Source: Pseudomonas sp. 5P_3.1_Bac2 (lineage in GTDB: Bacteria; Pseudomonadota; Gammaproteobacteria; Pseudomonadales; Pseudomonadaceae). Taken from it: a stretch of 64,000 nt of DNA. The stretch covers positions 248,001-312,000 of the forward strand of contig NZ_JANLNY010000030.1 in the NCBI RefSeq assembly GCF_025465995.1. The letters are read 5' to 3'. Under the pieces are notes generated by a model. That model did no database searches and had not been told where the DNA came from. It saw only the letters and a list, made by a program, of their open reading frames with translations. The number at the start of each line of letters is the position of its first letter. The first letter of the stretch is position 1. This document shows positions 59,980-64,000 of this stretch, one piece after another. A program made the translations under genes and the position numbers.

Positions 59980-60738
59980 ATGAGTTTGCGTCCCGTAGTG
60001 CTGCTGTTGCTGGTCGGCCTGTTGGCTGCATGCGTTTCCACCGGCAGCGTGGACCCGATGCGCACCGATAAAGGTCGCAATGAGGCTCGTGACGCATATA
60101 TTCAGTTGGGTATTGGCTATTTGCGCCAAGGCGAGACCGAGCCGGCCAAGGTGCCGCTGAAGAAAGCCCTTGAGTTGGATCCCTCTAACGCTGATGCCCA
60201 TGCGGCGCTGGCCTTGGTGTTTCAGATTGAAATGGAACCCAAGCTGGCTGATGAGCATTATCGCAAAGCCATTTCTCAGCGCGGCGACGATGCCCGTCTG
60301 CTGAACAACTACGGCAGCTTTTTGTTTGAGCAGCAGCGCTACGACGAAGCCCTTAAGCGTTACAGCCAGGCCGCGCAAGACACCATGTACCCCGAGCGGT
60401 CGCGGGTATTTGAGAACTTGGGCATGACTTCGTTGAAACTAAAACAGCCCGAGCAGGCCAAAGGCTACTTCGAGCGTTCGTTGCGTTTGAACAGCCGCCA
60501 GCCCCGCGCTTTGTTTGAAATGGCCCAGTTGTCCTATGACGAGCGCCAATATGTGCCGGCGCGCGGCTATTATCAAAGTTACATTGCTCTGACTGAGCAA
60601 GACGCCCGCAGCTTGCTGCTGGGCATACGTTTGGCGAAGATTTTTGAGGAGCGCGACAATGCCGCGAGCCTCGGTTTACAGTTGAAAAGACTCTATCCGG
60701 GCACTCCGGAATATCAGCAATACCTGTCGGAGCAATGA
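59980..60738 (+). CDS. pilF: Type IV pilus biogenesis lipoprotein PilF (PilW)
   Basis: A 252-residue lipoprotein (lipobox LLAAC, Cys18). About six TPR-like helical repeats follow (AYIQLGIGYLRQGETEPA, ALELDPSNADAHAALALVF, RLLNNYGSFLFEQQRYDEAL). It helps PilQ reach the outer membrane and assemble. AGGGGAGGG stands before the ATG. It overlaps rodZ by one base (TGATG). Confidence 0.94.
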   Translation: MSLRPVVLLLLVGLLAACVSTGSVDPMRTDKGRNEARDAYIQLGIGYLRQGETEPAKVPLKKALELDPSNADAHAALALVFQIEMEPKLADEHYRKAISQRGDDARLLNNYGSFLFEQQRYDEALKRYSQAAQDTMYPERSRVFENLGMTSLKLKQPEQAKGYFERSLRLNSRQPRALFEMAQLSYDERQYVPARGYYQSYIALTEQDARSLLLGIRLAKIFEERDNAASLGLQLKRLYPGTPEYQQYLSEQ

Positions 60739-61766
60739 TGAAAGCGGCGCATCCTGAAGTTGTAGCAGCTCCTCGAGTGAATCCCGGCGAGACCTTGCGC
60801 AAAGCCCGTGAAAGCAGAGGGTGGACGGTTGCTCAAGTCGCTGAGCAGCTGAATCTGACGCCTCAGCGTTTGACGCAGATTGAACAGGGTGCCTTTGACC
60901 AGCTGCCAGGGCATACCTTTGCCCGTGGTTATGTCCGTGCCTACGGCAAATTGCTGGAAATCGACCAGGCGCGCTTGGTTCAGGAATTCGACCAGTTCAC
61001 TGGTAGCGATGCCGCCGGTGCCAGTGTGCACAGTCTGGGGCATATCGAAGAGCCGGTGAGCTACTCCCAAGGCGTGTTGCGGGGATTCACCTTTGTCTTG
61101 CTGGTGGCCTTGGCCGGTCTGGGCTACTACTGGTGGCAAGAACAGGCAGAGCGCCGTGCTGAGCACCTGAGCAGCACCAGTATTGAACATGTCGAAGTCG
61201 AGGGAGCCGACGGCACAACGCAGATTCATGCGTTGGATGAACCTGAGGACCAGGCCGTGGCGGATGCCCAGGGTGAAGCTGAAGAACTGCTGCTGCCAGG
61301 TACTGAGTCTGAGGCCAGCGCCAATGCTGATGCCGCTGCACCGGTTGGAGCAAGCCCCGAAGCTGCGGCAGTACCCACTGCACCGGTGGCTAATGCCGCT
61401 GCGCCCACCGCACCTGTAGCTGCTGTACCTGTACCGGCTGCGGTAACTGCCGCACCGGCACCTGCCGCGCCTAATGCCGCTGCGCCTGCGCCAGCCGCGC
61501 AGCCGGTAGTCGCTGGGCCCGGCGAAGGGCAGGTTGGCATTAATTTCGTCGCCGATTGCTGGACCCAAGTTACTGATGCCAATGGCAAAGTACTGTTTAG
61601 CGGGTTGAAGCGTAAGGGTGACAGCTTACAAGTGGCGGGTAAGGCGCCTTTAGAGCTGCGTTTGGGCTATGCCCGTGGCGCTCAGGTGAGCTTCAATGGC
61701 GGCGCTTTTGACGTCGCTCCGTTTATTTCTGGTGAAACCGCGCGTATCAAGTTGGGTGGGCAATAA
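60738..61766 (+). CDS. rodZ: RodZ-like cell-shape protein
   Basis: A 342-residue bitopic membrane protein. An N-terminal helix-turn-helix (GETLRKARESRGWTVAQVAE, PGHTFARGYVRAYGKLL) is followed by a single TM at about 113-132. A long Ala/Pro/Val-rich linker (about 190-255) leads to a C-terminal DUF4115 domain (VGINFVADCWTQVTDANG). RodZ couples MreB to the elongasome. Start at ATG 60738, 5 bases after GGAG; ATG 60735 is too close. Confidence 0.92.
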   Translation: MKAAHPEVVAAPRVNPGETLRKARESRGWTVAQVAEQLNLTPQRLTQIEQGAFDQLPGHTFARGYVRAYGKLLEIDQARLVQEFDQFTGSDAAGASVHSLGHIEEPVSYSQGVLRGFTFVLLVALAGLGYYWWQEQAERRAEHLSSTSIEHVEVEGADGTTQIHALDEPEDQAVADAQGEAEELLLPGTESEASANADAAAPVGASPEAAAVPTAPVANAAAPTAPVAAVPVPAAVTAAPAPAAPNAAAPAPAAQPVVAGPGEGQVGINFVADCWTQVTDANGKVLFSGLKRKGDSLQVAGKAPLELRLGYARGAQVSFNGGAFDVAPFISGETARIKLGGQ

Positions 61767-61767
61767 C

Positions 61768-62877
61768 ATGCATGGCGAGTCTCCCATCAAGCGTCGTCTG
61801 TCGCGCAAAATCTGGGTAGGTAATGTGCCGGTCGGCGGTGATGCGCCGATTGCCGTGCAGAGCATGACCAACAGCGATACCAATGATGTCGCTGCCACCG
61901 TCGCGCAGATTCAGCGACTGGAAGCTGCCGGCGCCGATATCGTGCGGGTCTCGGTCCCGGATATGGACGCCGCTGAAGCGTTCGGGCGGATCAAGCAGCA
62001 GGTCAAAGTACCGCTGGTGGCGGATATTCACTTCGATTATCAGATCGCCCTGCGCGTGGCTGAACTGGGCGTCGATTGCCTGCGTATCAACCCGGGCAAC
62101 ATTGGCCGGGAAGATCGCGTGCGTGCGGTGGTGGATGCTGCGCGTGATAAAGGCATTCCGATCCGTATCGGGGTCAACGCGGGTTCCTTGGAAAAGGACC
62201 TGCAAAAGAAGTATGGCGAGCCTACGCCTGAGGCCTTGGTCGAATCGGCCCTGCGCCACGTCGAGCACCTAGAGCGTCTGAACTTTGCCGACTACAAAGT
62301 CAGCGTGAAGGCCTCTGATGTATTCATGGCCGTGGAAGCCTATCGCCTGCTGGCCAAGCAAATTCAGCAGCCCCTGCACTTGGGCATCACCGAAGCCGGC
62401 GGCCTGCGCTCCGGTACGGTGAAGTCAGCGGTCGGTTTGGGCATGCTCCTGGCTGAGGGGATTGGCGACACCATCCGCATCTCCCTGGCTGCGGACCCGG
62501 TTGAGGAAATCAAGGTCGGTTTCGACATCCTCAAGTCTTTGCGTCTGCGTTCGCGCGGCATCAACTTTATTGCCTGCCCGAGCTGCTCGCGGCAGAACTT
62601 CGACGTGGTGAAAACCATGAATGAGCTGGAGCAGCGCGTTGAAGACCTGTTGGTCCCCTTGGATGTGGCGGTGATCGGGTGCGTGGTCAACGGCCCGGGT
62701 GAGGCCAAAGAGGCCCATATCGGCTTAACTGGTGGCCAACCCAACCTGATTTATATCGACGGTAAGCCTGCGCAAAAGCTCAGCAATGACAACCTGGTCG
62801 ATAATCTGGAAAAGCTAATTCGTGAAAAGGCCGCCGCCAAAGTGGCTGCCGATGCCGCCCTGATTCTGCGCAGCTAG
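61768..62877 (+). CDS. ispG: 4-hydroxy-3-methylbut-2-enyl-diphosphate synthase
   Basis: A 369-residue [4Fe-4S] enzyme of the MEP isoprenoid pathway. Cluster ligands are Cys270 and Cys273 (ACPSCSRQNFD) and Cys305 (GCVVNGPGEA). The N-terminal barrel has GGDAPIAVQSMTNSDT and HFDYQIALRVAELG. The ATG at 61768 is one base after the rodZ stop; the longer frame lies within rodZ. Confidence 0.97.
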   Translation: MHGESPIKRRLSRKIWVGNVPVGGDAPIAVQSMTNSDTNDVAATVAQIQRLEAAGADIVRVSVPDMDAAEAFGRIKQQVKVPLVADIHFDYQIALRVAELGVDCLRINPGNIGREDRVRAVVDAARDKGIPIRIGVNAGSLEKDLQKKYGEPTPEALVESALRHVEHLERLNFADYKVSVKASDVFMAVEAYRLLAKQIQQPLHLGITEAGGLRSGTVKSAVGLGMLLAEGIGDTIRISLAADPVEEIKVGFDILKSLRLRSRGINFIACPSCSRQNFDVVKTMNELEQRVEDLLVPLDVAVIGCVVNGPGEAKEAHIGLTGGQPNLIYIDGKPAQKLSNDNLVDNLEKLIREKAAAKVAADAALILRS

Positions 62878-62894
62878 CGCCTTAAGGATTTGAT

Positions 62895-64000
62895 GTGAGT
62901 AAGCCCCTGCAAGCCATCCGTGGCATGAATGACATCCTGCCTGAGCAAACGCCGCTGTGGCGTTACTTTGAGGGCACTGTGAGCAGCCTGCTGGATGGTT
63001 ACGGCTATCAGCAAATTCGCATGCCGATCGTCGAGTTCACCGAGCTGTTCAAGCGCTCCATTGGTGAAGTCACCGACATCGTTGAGAAAGAGATGTACAC
63101 CTTTGAGGATCGCAACGGCGATTCCCTGACCCTGCGTCCAGAAGGCACTGCGGCCTGCGTGCGCGCTGTGCTGGAGCACGGTTTGGCCGGCGCAGGGCAA
63201 ACCCAAAAGCTCTGGTACATCGGCCCGATGTTCCGCCACGAGCGCCCGCAAAAAGGTCGCTACCGGCAGTTCCACCAGATCGGCGTGGAAGTGTTCAATA
63301 TCAACGGTCCGGACATCGATGCCGAGCTGATTCTGCTCACTTGGCGTCTGTGGGGCCTGCTCGGTATCCGCGACGCGGTCAAGCTCGAGCTCAACAGCCT
63401 CGGCACAGCGGCCGCCCGTGCGGTGTATCGCGATGCCCTGGTGGCGTTCCTCAGCGAGCATGCCGAGCAGTTGGATGAAGACAGCCGTCGTCGTATGCAC
63501 AGCAACCCGCTGCGTGTGCTCGACAGCAAGTCGGCCGATACTCAAGCGCTGTTGAGCAACGCGCCGAAGCTGGAAGACTACTTAGACGAAGAGTCGCGCG
63601 TGCACTTCGCCGGCCTCAAAGCCCGTCTGGATGCCGCAGGCGTGCCTTATGTGATCAACACCAAGCTGGTACGTGGCCTCGACTATTACAGCAAAACCGT
63701 GTTCGAGTGGGTCACCGACCAACTCGGCTCGCAAGGCACTGTCTGTGCCGGCGGGCGTTATGACGGTCTGGTTGAGCAAATGGGCGGCAAGGCGACCCCT
63801 GGTGTTGGTTTTGCCATGGGCATCGAACGTTTAGTGCTGTTGTTGGAAACTCTAGGTAAAGTACCGGCGGCAATTGCCCGCACGGTGGATGTATACCTCT
63901 GTGCCTTCGGTGAGGCTGCTGAGTTGGCGGCCGTGGCACTGAGCGAACAAGTGCGTGACCAAGTGCCGGGCCTGCGACTGCAAGTCAACGCCGGCGCGGG
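62895..64000 (+). CDS. hisS: Histidyl-tRNA synthetase, 5' part
   Basis: The frame runs past the end of the window, so the last part of the anticodon-binding domain is missing. The class II motif 2 is FRHERPQKGRYRQFHQIGVE. The histidine-specific segments are LVRGLDYYSKTVFEW and GGRYDGLVEQMGG, and motif 3 is GVGFAMGIERL. It charges tRNA-His. The start is GTG at 62895, giving SKPLQAIRGMNDILP, with AAGGAT upstream. Confidence 0.96.
   Translation, partial: MSKPLQAIRGMNDILPEQTPLWRYFEGTVSSLLDGYGYQQIRMPIVEFTELFKRSIGEVTDIVEKEMYTFEDRNGDSLTLRPEGTAACVRAVLEHGLAGAGQTQKLWYIGPMFRHERPQKGRYRQFHQIGVEVFNINGPDIDAELILLTWRLWGLLGIRDAVKLELNSLGTAAARAVYRDALVAFLSEHAEQLDEDSRRRMHSNPLRVLDSKSADTQALLSNAPKLEDYLDEESRVHFAGLKARLDAAGVPYVINTKLVRGLDYYSKTVFEWVTDQLGSQGTVCAGGRYDGLVEQMGGKATPGVGFAMGIERLVLLLETLGKVPAAIARTVDVYLCAFGEAAELAAVALSEQVRDQVPGLRLQVNAGA

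Noticed and set aside
1..64000. CRISPR array, rRNA operon or intact insertion sequence
   Set aside because: No regularly spaced repeats, rRNA sequence or complete transposase with terminal repeats was seen.

Overview
The window looks like a chromosomal segment of a Pseudomonas-type gammaproteobacterium. The evidence is the conserved order queA-tgt-yajC-secD-secF, suhB-trmJ-cysE-iscRSUA-hscBA-fdx-iscX-ndk-rlmN-pilF-rodZ-ispG-hisS and valS-holC-pepA//lptF-lptG, together with an OprD-type porin and a LptF beginning MIVFRYLSRE. The species cannot be fixed from the sequence alone.

Layout. 1-3.7 kb: the 3' end of gabD, a two-gene YeeE/YedE sulfur-transport pair divergent from a two-cysteine (BigR/SqrR/YgaV-like) ArsR regulator, and a FadL-type outer-membrane porin. 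3.8-14.6 kb: an accessory catabolic cluster with two paralogous MFS carriers, an MmgE/PrpD protein, a single-domain VOC (extradiol-dioxygenase-like) enzyme, an OprD porin, a LysR regulator and a two-component flavin monooxygenase (oxygenase plus reductase with a MarR-like tail). Two intergenic regions carry the same perfect GTGCA-N5-TGCAC palindrome, a good candidate LysR box. 14.9-25.3 kb: TM2 protein, GST, a SnoaL/DUF4440-like protein, SbcC without an adjacent SbcD, two SLC13/ArsB-type permeases, rlmF and a small winged-helix protein. 25.3-34.1 kb: valS, a conserved hypothetical, holC and pepA divergent from lptF-lptG, then an RDD protein and a cold-shock protein. 34.8-37.4 kb: a phage-derived control remnant (S24 repressor, two operator-like palindromes, a Q-like antiterminator, Com) whose com gene overlaps a VOC-domain gene. 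37.6-41.2 kb: a three-subunit periplasmic dehydrogenase (Tat-exported small subunit, GMC flavoprotein, tri-haem cytochrome c). 41.3-43.7 kb: a decayed island ending at tRNA-Leu(CAA), with a lone RibD-like deaminase, a DUF4952-type lipoprotein beside the C-terminal stub of a possible L,D-transpeptidase-like effector, and a frameshifted umuC remnant. 43.9-64.0 kb: housekeeping genes for queuosine, Sec translocation, Fe-S assembly, type IV pili, cell shape, isoprenoids and histidyl-tRNA synthesis.

Most interest lies in the catabolic cluster with its shared operator, the com-VOC overlap in the phage remnant, and the effector/immunity-like debris beside tRNA-Leu. No CRISPR array, rRNA operon or intact insertion sequence was seen.
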